Source of the DNA: Pseudomonas citrullilanati
Lineage (GTDB): Bacteria; Pseudomonadota; Gammaproteobacteria; Pseudomonadales; Pseudomonadaceae
DNA: 64,000 nucleotides
Assembly: GCF_030580855.1 (NCBI RefSeq)
Contig: NZ_JAUQOP010000017.1
Span: forward strand, 1 to 64,000
Reading direction: 5' to 3'
A program made the position numbers and the translations under genes. The notes beneath the pieces are model-generated. The model had not been told where the DNA came from. It was given only the letters and a program-made list of their open reading frames with translations, and did no database searches. Below, piece by piece: positions 1 through 7,813 of the stretch (the first letter of the stretch is position 1; every line of letters begins with the position of its first letter).

Positions 1-119
<119 letters not shown>

Positions 120-251
120 CTCCCACAGGTGATCACTGCCTTGATCTTGGTCGTTTGTTAGGGTGCCGTTTCTAATTATTGTCACTACTTTGTGCCTGAG
201 CCCGTCCGTGTGCGGGCAGTTCCTCAAATCCGTTTCCGAGTGAGGTGCACC

Positions 252-674
252 ATGGCCAAAGTTATCCTGAAGAAAAAAACCGACATTGAATCTTCCACGC
301 TGGGCGAGGTGAAAACCTATGCCCGCAAGATCTGGCTGGCTGGCCTGGGTGCCTACGCGAAGGTGGGCCAGGAAGGCAGCGAGTACTTCCAGGAGTTAAT
401 AAAGGCCGGCGAAGTTATTGAAACAAAAGGCAAAAAGAACGTGGCCGGAAAACTTGAAGCCGCCAACAGCGAGTTGATGGAAGTCAAGTCCGACGTTAAT
501 ACGTTCAAGGCCAGGGTTGAAGTTCAGCTCGATAAAGTAGAAAAGGTATTCGATGCTCGTGTTGCAAGTGCCTTGAATCGTATCGGCATTCCGTCTAAAC
601 ATGACGTTGAGGCACTCTCTGTCAAGCTCGACGAGCTGACGGCATTGCTCGAGCGTGTTGCGCGTAAACATTAA
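252..674 (+). CDS. phaI: phasin PhaI
   Basis: Small polyhydroxyalkanoate granule-associated protein (phasin), 140 residues, which coats intracellular PHA granules. The conserved phasin core (YARKIWLAGLGAYAKVG, about residues 22-38) is shared with the downstream PhaF, and the C-terminal half is a predicted amphipathic coiled coil. The ATG at 252 is chosen because GAGG lies 6 bases upstream and the product length fits PhaI; the frame is open back to a GTG at 192, but those residues do not look like a phasin. phaF follows after 10 bases, so the two are co-transcribed. In pseudomonads this operon is controlled with phaC1 by PhaD (family knowledge). Identification is secure. Confidence 0.95.
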   Translation: MAKVILKKKTDIESSTLGEVKTYARKIWLAGLGAYAKVGQEGSEYFQELIKAGEVIETKGKKNVAGKLEAANSELMEVKSDVNTFKARVEVQLDKVEKVFDARVASALNRIGIPSKHDVEALSVKLDELTALLERVARKH

Positions 675-684
675 GGAGAACGGG

Positions 685-1587
685 ATGGCTGGTAAAAAAA
701 GCACAGAAAAAGAAGGCAGCTCGTGGGCCGGGACGATTGAAAAGTATTCCCGCAAAATCTGGCTGGCTGGTTTAGGCGTGTACTCGAAGATCGACTCTGA
801 CGGCAGCAAACTCTTCGAGTCCCTGGTAAAGGACGGCGAGAAGGCCGAAAAACTCACCAAGACGGCGGTTGGCAAGCAAGTCGATGCCGCCAAGGGCTCT
901 GCCGAGTCCGCCAAGTCGCGAATCGGCGGCGTGAAGGATCGTGCGCTGGGCAAGTGGGACGAACTGGAAGGGGCTTTCGACAAGCGCCTGAACAGCGCGA
1001 TCTCCCGTCTGGGCGTGCCGAGCCGCAATGAAGTGAAAGCCTTGCACAGCAAGGTCGACACCCTGACCAAGCAGATCGAAAAACTCACCGGGGCCAAGGT
1101 CACCCCAGCGGCCAAGCCTGCGGCGAGCAAGACGGCTGCGGCCAAGCCAGCCAGCAAGACGGCGGCCAAGCCACTGGTCAAGGCCGCGGCCAAGACCGTC
1201 GCCAAGCCGGCGGCCAAGGCTGCGGCGAAAACCGCGGCGGCCAAGCCTGCTGCCAAGGCTGCGGCGAAACCGGTAGCGGCAAAGACCACGGCGGCCAAGG
1301 CACCCGCCAAGCCAGCGGCTAAAACTGCGGCGGCCAAGCCTGCTGCCGCCAAGGCAACGGCCAAGCCCGCGGCCAAGCCTGCGACCAAGGCGGCAACCAA
1401 GCCCGCCGCGGCGAAGAAACCTGCCGTGAAAAAACCGGCCGCAGCCAAAACCGCTGCACCCAAGGCTCCGGCCGCGGCCGCCAAGCCAGCCCCGGTGGCG
1501 AGCACGGCGAACTCTGCCTCGGCTCCGACACCGGTGGCCACCCCGACTCCAGCGCCGGCTCCAACGACGCCTACCAGTCAGTCCTGA
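685..1587 (+). CDS. phaF: phasin PhaF with histone-like C-terminal domain
   Basis: Bifunctional PHA phasin of 300 residues. Residues 1-138 form the phasin domain (YSRKIWLAGLGVYSKI near the start, then a coiled coil). Residues about 140-275 are a low-complexity, lysine/alanine/proline-rich tail built from irregular AAKPA-type repeats, like histone H1. In P. putida this tail binds DNA and helps share granules between daughter cells. The last 25 residues lose the lysines and become A/P/T-rich. AAGGAG lies 5 bases upstream of the ATG at 685. The protein is somewhat longer than the roughly 255-residue P. putida PhaF I recall, by extra tail repeats. A bidirectional terminator follows. Confidence 0.96.
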   Translation: MAGKKSTEKEGSSWAGTIEKYSRKIWLAGLGVYSKIDSDGSKLFESLVKDGEKAEKLTKTAVGKQVDAAKGSAESAKSRIGGVKDRALGKWDELEGAFDKRLNSAISRLGVPSRNEVKALHSKVDTLTKQIEKLTGAKVTPAAKPAASKTAAAKPASKTAAKPLVKAAAKTVAKPAAKAAAKTAAAKPAAKAAAKPVAAKTTAAKAPAKPAAKTAAAKPAAAKATAKPAAKPATKAATKPAAAKKPAVKKPAAAKTAAPKAPAAAAKPAPVASTANSASAPTPVATPTPAPAPTTPTSQS

Positions 1588-1604
1588 TTGCCAGGGCAAT
1601 GAAA

Positions 1605-1636
1605 ACGCCCGGCCTGTGAAGGTCGGGCGTTTTTTT
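1605..1636. terminator. bidirectional terminator between phaF and phaD
   Basis: A 10-bp stem (1605-1614 with 1621-1630, one G-U pair) with a TGTGAA loop is followed by a T run on the plus strand. On the minus strand it is preceded by A residues that read as TTTT. It sits between the convergent phaIF and phaC1ZC2D transcripts and can serve both. Confidence 0.92.
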
Positions 1637-1697
1637 ATGCCCCTGGCTCGGGTGTGGGAGTGGGCATTTCATAATGGATCTCCCCCACTGCTGGTGG

Positions 1698-2318
1698 TCA
1701 GTCGTGCTCTTCCAGGTAGCGCAACGCCAGTTGCTCGGTCGCCACCTGGATCGCTGGCGGCAAGTGCGGGGCCACCAGCATCATGACCTGGTAGACCACC
1801 AGCCGGACCTCGCCCTCGCGGCCCAGGATGCGTTGGTAGTCCAGCGAGAACAGCAGCGTCATGGTGATCTGCTCCACCAGTTGCCCCAGGGCCTGGGTGT
1901 CGCTGACCAACAGGCCCTGGGCCTTGAGCTGCGCCAGCAACGAGGCGAGGGTGCGCTTGAGGGCGTTGAGCAACTGGCGAATGCCCTTGGCCAGCTTCGG
2001 CAGGCGCCCGGCCAGGTTCGACAGGTCCTGGAACAGAAACCGGTATTGAGCCAGGCGCTCGACGATCAGGTGCAGGAACAGCCAATAGTCCTCCGGCGCC
2101 AGTTGCACCTCCGCCGGTGGGTCCAGCAGGGGGGCCAGTTCACCCTGGAAGCGCTCGAACAGCCCGAGCACCAGCGGCTCCTTGCCGTGGAAATGGTAGT
2201 AGAGGTTGCCGGGGCTGATGCCCATTTCATTGGCAACCTCCAGGGTGGAAACGTTTGGCTCGCCCTTTTCGTTGAACAATTGCAGGGCGCATTCAAGGAT
2301 GCGGTCGCGGGTTTTCAT
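1698..2318 (-). CDS. phaD: TetR-family regulator PhaD
   Basis: Transcriptional regulator of PHA metabolism, 206 residues, last gene of the phaC1-phaZ-phaC2-phaD cluster. The N-terminal TetR helix-turn-helix is visible in residues 1-50 (RILECALQLFNEKG, then NEMGISPGNLYYHFHGK). The rest is the ligand-binding and dimerisation domain. In P. putida PhaD activates the phaC1 and phaI promoters, with a CoA intermediate of fatty-acid breakdown as presumed effector (family knowledge). It starts 59 bases after phaC2 ends and converges on phaF. Position and sequence agree, so the call is firm. Confidence 0.95.
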   Translation of the reverse strand: MKTRDRILECALQLFNEKGEPNVSTLEVANEMGISPGNLYYHFHGKEPLVLGLFERFQGELAPLLDPPAEVQLAPEDYWLFLHLIVERLAQYRFLFQDLSNLAGRLPKLAKGIRQLLNALKRTLASLLAQLKAQGLLVSDTQALGQLVEQITMTLLFSLDYQRILGREGEVRLVVYQVMMLVAPHLPPAIQVATEQLALRYLEEHD

Positions 2319-2377
2319 CCGGTCTTCTTAATGATCAAGTCGTGCCACGGCCAACGGCCGGCCGTGGCGTCAGGTCC

Positions 2378-4060
2378 TCAGCGCACGCGAACATAGGTGC
2401 CGGGGGCCGCTTCCAGGGGCGGATAGTTCGCGTTGCCCAGGGTCATCAGGGTTTCGCGCTGGGCGCCGGAGCGTTCCTGGATCCAGCCGAGCCATTGCGT
2501 CCACCAGCTGCCTTCGACGTGCTGGGCGTCGTAGTACCAGGCCCGGGGATCGCTGCTCAGTTTCGGGCTCTCGATGTAGTTGGCCTTGGGGTTGCCCGGT
2601 GGGTTGAGGATGCTCTGGACATGGCCGCTGTTGGACAGCACGAAGCGTCGGTCGCCCCCCAGCAGCAAGGTCGAGCGGTACACCGCATCCCACGGCGTGA
2701 TGTGGTCGTTGATCCCGCCGACACTGAAGCTGTCCACGGTCACCTTCTGCAGGTCGACGGGCGTGCCGCATACTTCCAGTCCACCGGGACGGGTCAGCGG
2801 GTTGTGCTTGAAGAAGTCCAGCAGGTCGCCGTGGTAGGCCGCCGGCAACCGGGTGTGGTCGTTGTTCCAGTAGAGGATGTCGAACGCCGGCGGCTCCTTG
2901 CCCAGCAGGTAGTTGTTGATGAAGTAGCTCCAGATCAGGTCGTTGGGGCGCATCCAGGCGAACACCCGGGCCATGTCGCGACCGTCGAGGATGCCGCGCT
3001 GATAGGAGCGGCGCTTCGCGGCTTCGAGGGTCTGTTCGTCGATGAACAGCGCGGCCGGGCTGTCCATCTGGCTATCCAGCAAGCTCACCAGGTACGTGGC
3101 ACTGGCGACCCGGCGCAGCTGGCGCTTGGCTTGCAGGTGGCCTTGCAGGGCGGCGATGGTCATGCCACCGGCACAGGCGCCCATCAGGTTGACCTCGCGG
3201 GCGCCGGTGATTGCGCGGCAGACGTTCATTGCTTCTTCCGTGGCCTCGACGTAGCTGGACAGGCCCCATTCCCGGTGGCGGACATCAGGGTTGCGCCAAC
3301 TGATGATGAACACCTGCAAGCCGTTCTTGAGGGCGTACTGGACGAAGCTGTTGGAGGGGCTCAGGTCGAAGATGTAGAACTTGTTGATCTGCGGCGGCAC
3401 GATCAGCAACGGCTTGGCGTACTGCTTTTCGCTCATGGGCCGGTACTGGATCAGTTCCAGCAGTTCGTTGCGAAACACCACCGAGCCGGGCGTGGTGGCC
3501 AGGGTCTTGCCGACTTCGAAGGCGTGGGGCGTGCTTTGCCGTGGCAAGCCATCGTTGTGCAGCAGGTCGTCCACCAGGTGGCCGATCCCGCGGACCAGGC
3601 TGCTGCCGCCGGAGTTGAACAGCTCCTTGATCGCCAGCGGGTTGAGCAAGGTGTTGGAGGGCGATACGGCGTCGTTGAGCAGGGCGAAGGCGAAGTGGGC
3701 GCGGGCCTGGTCATCCGGGGCCATGGTGCTTTCGTCGATCCAGCTCTTGACCTGTTTTTGCCAGCTCAGGTACGCCTGCAGGCTGCGCCGGTAGAACGGG
3801 TTGAGTTGCCAGGTGGGGTCGGCGAAGCGCGGGTCGTTGGGGTTGGCGGGGTGCAGGGTTTCCCCCAGCAACACGCGTCCCAGCTGGCCACCGAGCCTCA
3901 GCGCATGCCGGGCGCTGTGGACCGGGTTGCGCAGGCCGTGTGTGGCCACGCTGCGCAAGGTGGACAGCAGGTCCCTGCCCCGCAAGCCGGTGACCGCGCT
4001 TTGGGCGTTGATGAAGCTGGCAGGGGCGGGCATGGAATCCTTTGCCGGCTTGTCGCGCAT
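2378..4060 (-). CDS. phaC2: class II PHA synthase PhaC2
   Basis: Polymerises (R)-3-hydroxyacyl-CoA of medium chain length into polyhydroxyalkanoate at the granule surface. The 560-residue protein has the alpha/beta-hydrolase core with the lipase-like box GACAGG (catalytic Cys296), Asp452 in GGINDHITPW and His480 in SNSGHVQS. It is about the same length as PhaC1 and clearly homologous to it throughout. AAGGAG lies 7 bases before the ATG. It lies between phaZ and phaD, the usual order in Pseudomonas. Confidence 0.96.
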   Translation of the reverse strand: MRDKPAKDSMPAPASFINAQSAVTGLRGRDLLSTLRSVATHGLRNPVHSARHALRLGGQLGRVLLGETLHPANPNDPRFADPTWQLNPFYRRSLQAYLSWQKQVKSWIDESTMAPDDQARAHFAFALLNDAVSPSNTLLNPLAIKELFNSGGSSLVRGIGHLVDDLLHNDGLPRQSTPHAFEVGKTLATTPGSVVFRNELLELIQYRPMSEKQYAKPLLIVPPQINKFYIFDLSPSNSFVQYALKNGLQVFIISWRNPDVRHREWGLSSYVEATEEAMNVCRAITGAREVNLMGACAGGMTIAALQGHLQAKRQLRRVASATYLVSLLDSQMDSPAALFIDEQTLEAAKRRSYQRGILDGRDMARVFAWMRPNDLIWSYFINNYLLGKEPPAFDILYWNNDHTRLPAAYHGDLLDFFKHNPLTRPGGLEVCGTPVDLQKVTVDSFSVGGINDHITPWDAVYRSTLLLGGDRRFVLSNSGHVQSILNPPGNPKANYIESPKLSSDPRAWYYDAQHVEGSWWTQWLGWIQERSGAQRETLMTLGNANYPPLEAAPGTYVRVR

Positions 4061-4172
4061 GAGTCAACTCCTTCGTCATCAGGCTAAAAACTAACGCACC
4101 GAACCAGACACCATAGTCGCTGTTGCGGGTAGCTGCGCGATCCGGCGTCCTGCCAGGCGCGAATGGGCGGCG

Positions 4173-5030
4173 TCAGCCGCCACCCAGCGGCGACGGATGC
4201 GGGTGCATCACCGCGCGCTGACGTTCCTCCTGGAGGAATTTCATGATGATCGGCGCCACGGCCTCGGCCCGGGTGATCAGGAACAGGTGGCCGTCGTCGA
4301 TGATGTGCAACTGGGCATTGGGGATGCGCCAGGCCAGCATGCGCATGTTGATCAGCGGGATCAGCGGGTCGTCGTCGCCGGCCAGCACCAGGGTTGGCTG
4401 GTGGATTTTGTGCAACCAGTGGATGCTGGTCCAGCCGAGGCCGGCGAACAGTTGCCAGTAATAACCCAGCTTGCCGGCCGAGCGGACCTTGGCCGCGTGG
4501 CTGGCCGCCAGGCCCGGGTCGCGACGGAACGAGCCGCCGTAGATCAGCGGCGCAATGCGCATCACATGGGAGGGCTGGACGTAGCGCCGGGGGCTGGCCA
4601 TCATCCACAGCACCTTCGGCTTGCCCGGCACCATCACCGCGCCGGCCGCCGTGGCCGCCAACACCAGCTTCTTGCAGCGCTCGGGGTAGTCGTAGGCGAA
4701 TTGCTGGGCCAGCGCGCCGCCCCAGGACACGCCGATCGCGTTGACCTGGCCATAGTCGAGGTAGTCGAGCATCCGCGCGGTGAGCTTGGCCAGGCCCGGA
4801 AAGCGATACGGCCGGCTGGGCGTCGATGACCCGCCGACACCGGGCACGTCGAAGGCGATGACTTCCAGGTCCGGGTCCAGGGCCTGGATGAACGGGAACA
4901 CCAGTTCGAGGTTGGCGCCGATGCCATTGAAGATCAACAGGGGCGTCAGGTGAGGCTTGCCGGGACGTACCGCGGTGCGCAAGGTCTGGCCATCCAGGTC
5001 GACGGTACGGAAGATGTACGGTTGCGGCAT
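4173..5030 (-). CDS. phaZ: intracellular PHA depolymerase PhaZ
   Basis: Serine hydrolase that releases 3-hydroxyalkanoic acids from intracellular medium-chain-length PHA. The 285-residue alpha/beta-hydrolase has the nucleophile motif GVSWGG with Ser102, Asp221 in AGDDDPLIP and His248 in DDGHLF; these match the catalytic triad positions known for P. putida PhaZ. It has no signal peptide, as expected for a granule-bound enzyme. It lies between the two synthase genes, with 112 bases to phaC2 and 260 bases from phaC1; the latter gap holds a REP element. Confidence 0.96.
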   Translation of the reverse strand: MPQPYIFRTVDLDGQTLRTAVRPGKPHLTPLLIFNGIGANLELVFPFIQALDPDLEVIAFDVPGVGGSSTPSRPYRFPGLAKLTARMLDYLDYGQVNAIGVSWGGALAQQFAYDYPERCKKLVLAATAAGAVMVPGKPKVLWMMASPRRYVQPSHVMRIAPLIYGGSFRRDPGLAASHAAKVRSAGKLGYYWQLFAGLGWTSIHWLHKIHQPTLVLAGDDDPLIPLINMRMLAWRIPNAQLHIIDDGHLFLITRAEAVAPIIMKFLQEERQRAVMHPHPSPLGGG

Positions 5031-5082
5031 GCTTCAAGCCCTGTGGGTTATGTCGCGATCTTTCGATGTATCCCGCTCCCGG

Positions 5083-5170
5083 GTGGGAGCGAGCTTGCTC
5101 GCGATTGCGATGTGTCAGCACATACAGGTGTTGAATGTGCCGCCGTCATCGCGAGCAAGCTCGCTCCCAC
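5083..5170. repeat. REP-type inverted repeat (GTGGGAGC family)
   Basis: Two perfect 23-base complementary arms, 5083-5105 and 5148-5170, start GTGGGAGCGAGCTTGCTCGC and each contain a smaller palindrome. They are separated by 42 bases. The element lies between phaC1 and phaZ, where it could stabilise the phaC1 message end or reduce read-through. Confidence 0.9.
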
Positions 5171-5184
5171 AAGGGATCTGCTGT

Positions 5185-5203
5185 GAACATGAGTTTTATG
5201 TTC
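5185..5203. promoter_or_regulatory. GAACAT-N7-ATGTTC palindrome between phaC1 and phaZ
   Basis: A perfect inverted repeat with 6-base arms and a 7-base spacer, about 155 bases upstream of phaZ. It loosely resembles the GGAAC...GTTCC boxes upstream of phaC1. It may be an operator or merely a small hairpin. Only the symmetry is visible. Confidence 0.3.
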
Positions 5204-5290
5204 CCCAGCGCTGTGGGCCTTGCATTCAGTGTCGGCTGGCTGGATGTATTCGTGAGCAAGCCCACTCCTGCGCCAGACGAGTTGCATCTC

Positions 5291-6970
5291 TTACCGCTCA
5301 TGCACATACGTGCCGGGCGCCGCCTCGCCGGCCACGTACGTCTTGTTGCCCAGCACCGTGGGCGCCTTTTTCAGCTTGCCCGAGCGTTCGGCCTGCCAGG
5401 CTTGCCAGTGCAGCCACCAGGAATCGGTGTGCTTGGTGGAGTTTTCCTGCCAGTCCTCGGCCTTGGCTGGCAGGTCTTCGCCGGTCATGTAGCGGGCCTT
5501 CGGGTTGCCCGGCGGGTTGAGGATGCTCTGGATGTGGCCGCTGCTCGACAGCACGAATTCCACCTTGCCGCCAAACAACTGCGCCGACTTGTAGCAGGAC
5601 TTCCAGGGGGTGATGTGGTCGTTGGTGCCGGCCAGGGCGAAGATGTCGGCGCTGACCTGCTTGAGGTCGATGGGTGTGCCGCACACTTCCAGTGCGTTGG
5701 GCCGGGTCAGGGGGTTGCTCTTGAACATCTCGATCAGGTCGCCGTGGAACGCCGCCGGCAGCCTCGTGGTGTCGTTGTTCCAGAACAGGATGTCGAACAC
5801 CGGCGGTTCGTTGCCCAGGAGGTAGTTGTTGACCCAGTAGTTCCAGATCAGGTCGTTGGGGCGCATCCAGGCGAACACCTTGGCCATGTCGCGCCCCTCG
5901 AGCACACCGGCCTGGTAGGAGTGGCGCTTGGCCGCTTCCAGGGTCTGCTCGTCGACGAACAGCGCCACGTCGGTGTCCAGGGTGGTGTCGAGCACGCTCA
6001 CCAACAGGGTCATGGCGTTGACCTTTTTCTCGCCGAGGGCCGCATAGTGGCCCAGCAGCGCCGTGCAGGTGATGCCGCCCGAGCAGGCGCCGAGCATGTT
6101 CACGTCCTTGCTGCCGGTGATGGCCGTGACCACGTCCACCGCTTCCTTGAGCGCCTCGATGTAGGTCGACAGGCCCCATTCGCGCTGTTCCTTGGTGGGG
6201 TTGCGCCAGCTGATGATGAACGTCTGCACATTGCTGCGCAGGCAGAAGCGCGCCAGGCTCTTGTCCGGGCTCAGGTCGAATACGTAGAACTTGTTGATCT
6301 GCGGTGGCACCACCAGCAGCGGTCGCTCGTGGACCTGCTCGGTGATGGGGCGGTACTGGATCAGCTCCAGCACGTCGTTGCGAAACACCACGGCGCCTTC
6401 GGTCACGCCCAGGCTCTTGCCGACTTCGAACGCGCCCATGTTGACCTGGCTCGGCATCCCGCCGTTGTGCACCAGGTCCTTGGCCAGGTGGGACAAGCCG
6501 TCCAGCAGGCTCTTGCCGCCGGTTTCGAAGAAGCGCTTGACCGCCGCCGGGTTGGCCGCCGAATTGGTCGGCGACATGGCTTCGGTCATCAGGTTGATCA
6601 CGAAATGCCCGCGGCTGATGTCCTGGGGAGGCAGGTTGCTGTCGTCGATCCAGGCGTGCAATTCCTTGCGCCAGGCCAGGTAGGTTTGCATGTAGCGTTT
6701 GTAGAGAGGGTTCTGGCTCCACGCCGGGTCGTTGAAGCGACGGTCGTCGCTGGCCGGTTGCAGCTCGGATTTGCCGAACAGGACGTTCTTGAGCTCGGCC
6801 CCGAAATGGGCCACGTGCTTGGCACTGTGCAACGGTTGCCTGAGGGTCTGGGCCAGCACCATTCGAGCAGAGGCCAGCAGGTCTTTCCTGCGCAGGCCGA
6901 CGACAGGATTCAACCCCAGGGTGTTTTCCGAGGCCTGGTACTTCAGGTCATCGTTGTTCTTGTTGCTCAT
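5291..6970 (-). CDS. phaC1: class II PHA synthase PhaC1
   Basis: First gene of the PHA cluster and the main medium-chain-length PHA synthase, 559 residues. The lipase-like box is GACSGG with catalytic Cys296, with Asp451 (AGTNDHITPW) and His479 (SSSGHIQS) completing the triad; these are the standard positions for Pseudomonas PhaC1. The N-terminal 100 residues carry the class II PhaC region. It is separated from the DUF971 gene by 271 bases that hold a pair of palindromes likely to be regulatory. It is transcribed towards phaZ. Confidence 0.97.
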   Translation of the reverse strand: MSNKNNDDLKYQASENTLGLNPVVGLRRKDLLASARMVLAQTLRQPLHSAKHVAHFGAELKNVLFGKSELQPASDDRRFNDPAWSQNPLYKRYMQTYLAWRKELHAWIDDSNLPPQDISRGHFVINLMTEAMSPTNSAANPAAVKRFFETGGKSLLDGLSHLAKDLVHNGGMPSQVNMGAFEVGKSLGVTEGAVVFRNDVLELIQYRPITEQVHERPLLVVPPQINKFYVFDLSPDKSLARFCLRSNVQTFIISWRNPTKEQREWGLSTYIEALKEAVDVVTAITGSKDVNMLGACSGGITCTALLGHYAALGEKKVNAMTLLVSVLDTTLDTDVALFVDEQTLEAAKRHSYQAGVLEGRDMAKVFAWMRPNDLIWNYWVNNYLLGNEPPVFDILFWNNDTTRLPAAFHGDLIEMFKSNPLTRPNALEVCGTPIDLKQVSADIFALAGTNDHITPWKSCYKSAQLFGGKVEFVLSSSGHIQSILNPPGNPKARYMTGEDLPAKAEDWQENSTKHTDSWWLHWQAWQAERSGKLKKAPTVLGNKTYVAGEAAPGTYVHER

Positions 6971-7090
6971 CTACGACGCTCCATTGTCAGACGAGTACTG
7001 GCGCCGTGCCGCAAGCCACACAGCCAATACCAGTACGCTGCTCGGGTGACCGTTAATTCCGCATCGTGACCAATGAGGAAACATGTGCAA

Positions 7091-7129
7091 GGAACTCGCC
7101 CGTTCCTTTGCAGGGAACTTGCCAGTTCC
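7091..7129. promoter_or_regulatory. tandem palindromic operator candidate upstream of phaC1
   Basis: Two 16-base boxes fit GGAACTNGCCNGTTCC exactly, at 7091-7106 and 7114-7129, with centres 23 bases apart. They lie about 120-160 bases upstream of the phaC1 ATG. The matched symmetry and roughly two-turn spacing suggest a site for a dimeric regulator. PhaD is a candidate because it is known to act at this promoter in P. putida, but no copy of the box was seen upstream of phaI. Confidence 0.55.
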
Positions 7130-7241
7130 ATTGGTTACCCGAGTTTAATTTTTTTCGCAAGCAGGCCAGTCATTGACCTCGCCGGGCGGACATTCAAGCA
7201 GATGAGTCTAGAAAATTCCCCCTAAAGCGCCAGCCCTTGGG

Positions 7242-7619
7242 CTAGAGCATCAGCTTGACGACGGAAGCGCTCGGGTCGCGGGTTTTTCCAGCGGCCTGGA
7301 GCTCGGCAAGATAATCGTTCCACAGGTCTTCCTGGCGCACGGCCAACTGGTAGAGGTAGTCCCAGGTGAACAGTCCGCTGTCATGGCCGTCGTCGAAGGT
7401 CAGTTTCAGTGCGTACTGGCCGGCGGGCTCGACCTTGGACAGGCCGACGTTGAGCTTGCCATGTTGCAGGATGGGCTTGCCGTGGCCCTGGACCTCGGCG
7501 GAAGGCGAATGCACCCGCAGGAATTCGGCGGGCAGGTGGTATTGCTCGTCCGGCGCGTATTTGAGCGTGAGGGTCCTGGAGGCTTTGTGCAGGTTGATGG
7601 CGATGGGGAGTTTGGTCAT
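7242..7619 (-). CDS. DUF971 (gamma-butyrobetaine hydroxylase-like N-terminal) domain protein
   Basis: A 125-residue cytoplasmic protein of the DUF971 family. The typical core is visible: LTLKYAPDEQYHLPAEFLRVHSPSAEVQGHG, then a FDDGHDSGLFTWDYLY motif near residues 77-92. Some relatives bind zinc or have roles in iron-sulfur or carnitine chemistry; the function here is unknown. The ATG at 7619 is chosen because the longer frame runs back through a REP element. It is commonly found next to hslU and phaC1 in pseudomonads, as here. Confidence 0.88.
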   Translation of the reverse strand: MTKLPIAINLHKASRTLTLKYAPDEQYHLPAEFLRVHSPSAEVQGHGKPILQHGKLNVGLSKVEPAGQYALKLTFDDGHDSGLFTWDYLYQLAVRQEDLWNDYLAELQAAGKTRDPSASVVKLML

Positions 7620-7673
7620 GGCCTGTGATCCGTCTTTGAAGGAAGCCTTGATCTGTAAACGACACAGACTAAT

Positions 7674-7788
7674 GTGGGAGCGGGCTGTGTGGGAGCAAGG
7701 CTTGCCCGCGATGGAAACGCCGCGGTCTCTTGAGGGCCGCAGCGCCTGGATCGCGAGCAAGCTTTGCTCCCACACAGCTCGCTCCCAC
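7674..7788. repeat. nested REP-type inverted repeat
   Basis: The 39-base arms (7674-7712 and 7750-7788) each contain GTGGGAGC twice: an outer GTGGGAGCGGGCTGT and an inner GTGGGAGCAAGGCTTG. It looks like one REP hairpin nested inside another. It lies between hslU and the DUF971 gene. Confidence 0.88.
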
Positions 7789-7813
7789 AGGTCCCGGGAA
7801 ACCTGTCAGTTGG

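Noticed and set aside
396..1599. Minus-strand alanine- and glycine/arginine-rich frames opposite phaI and phaF
   Set aside because: Shadow frames of the AAKP repeat region; the plus-strand phasins are clear.
2342..7069. Long plus-strand open frames of 581 residues (2342-4087) and 644 residues (5135-7069)
   Set aside because: They lie antisense to phaC2 and phaC1 and arise from GC-rich codon bias; no start signal or recognisable domain.
6971..7069. Sigma-54-like sequence in the phaC1 leader (TTGGC...TTGC)
   Set aside because: The GG-to-GC spacing is one base too long for a -24/-12 promoter.
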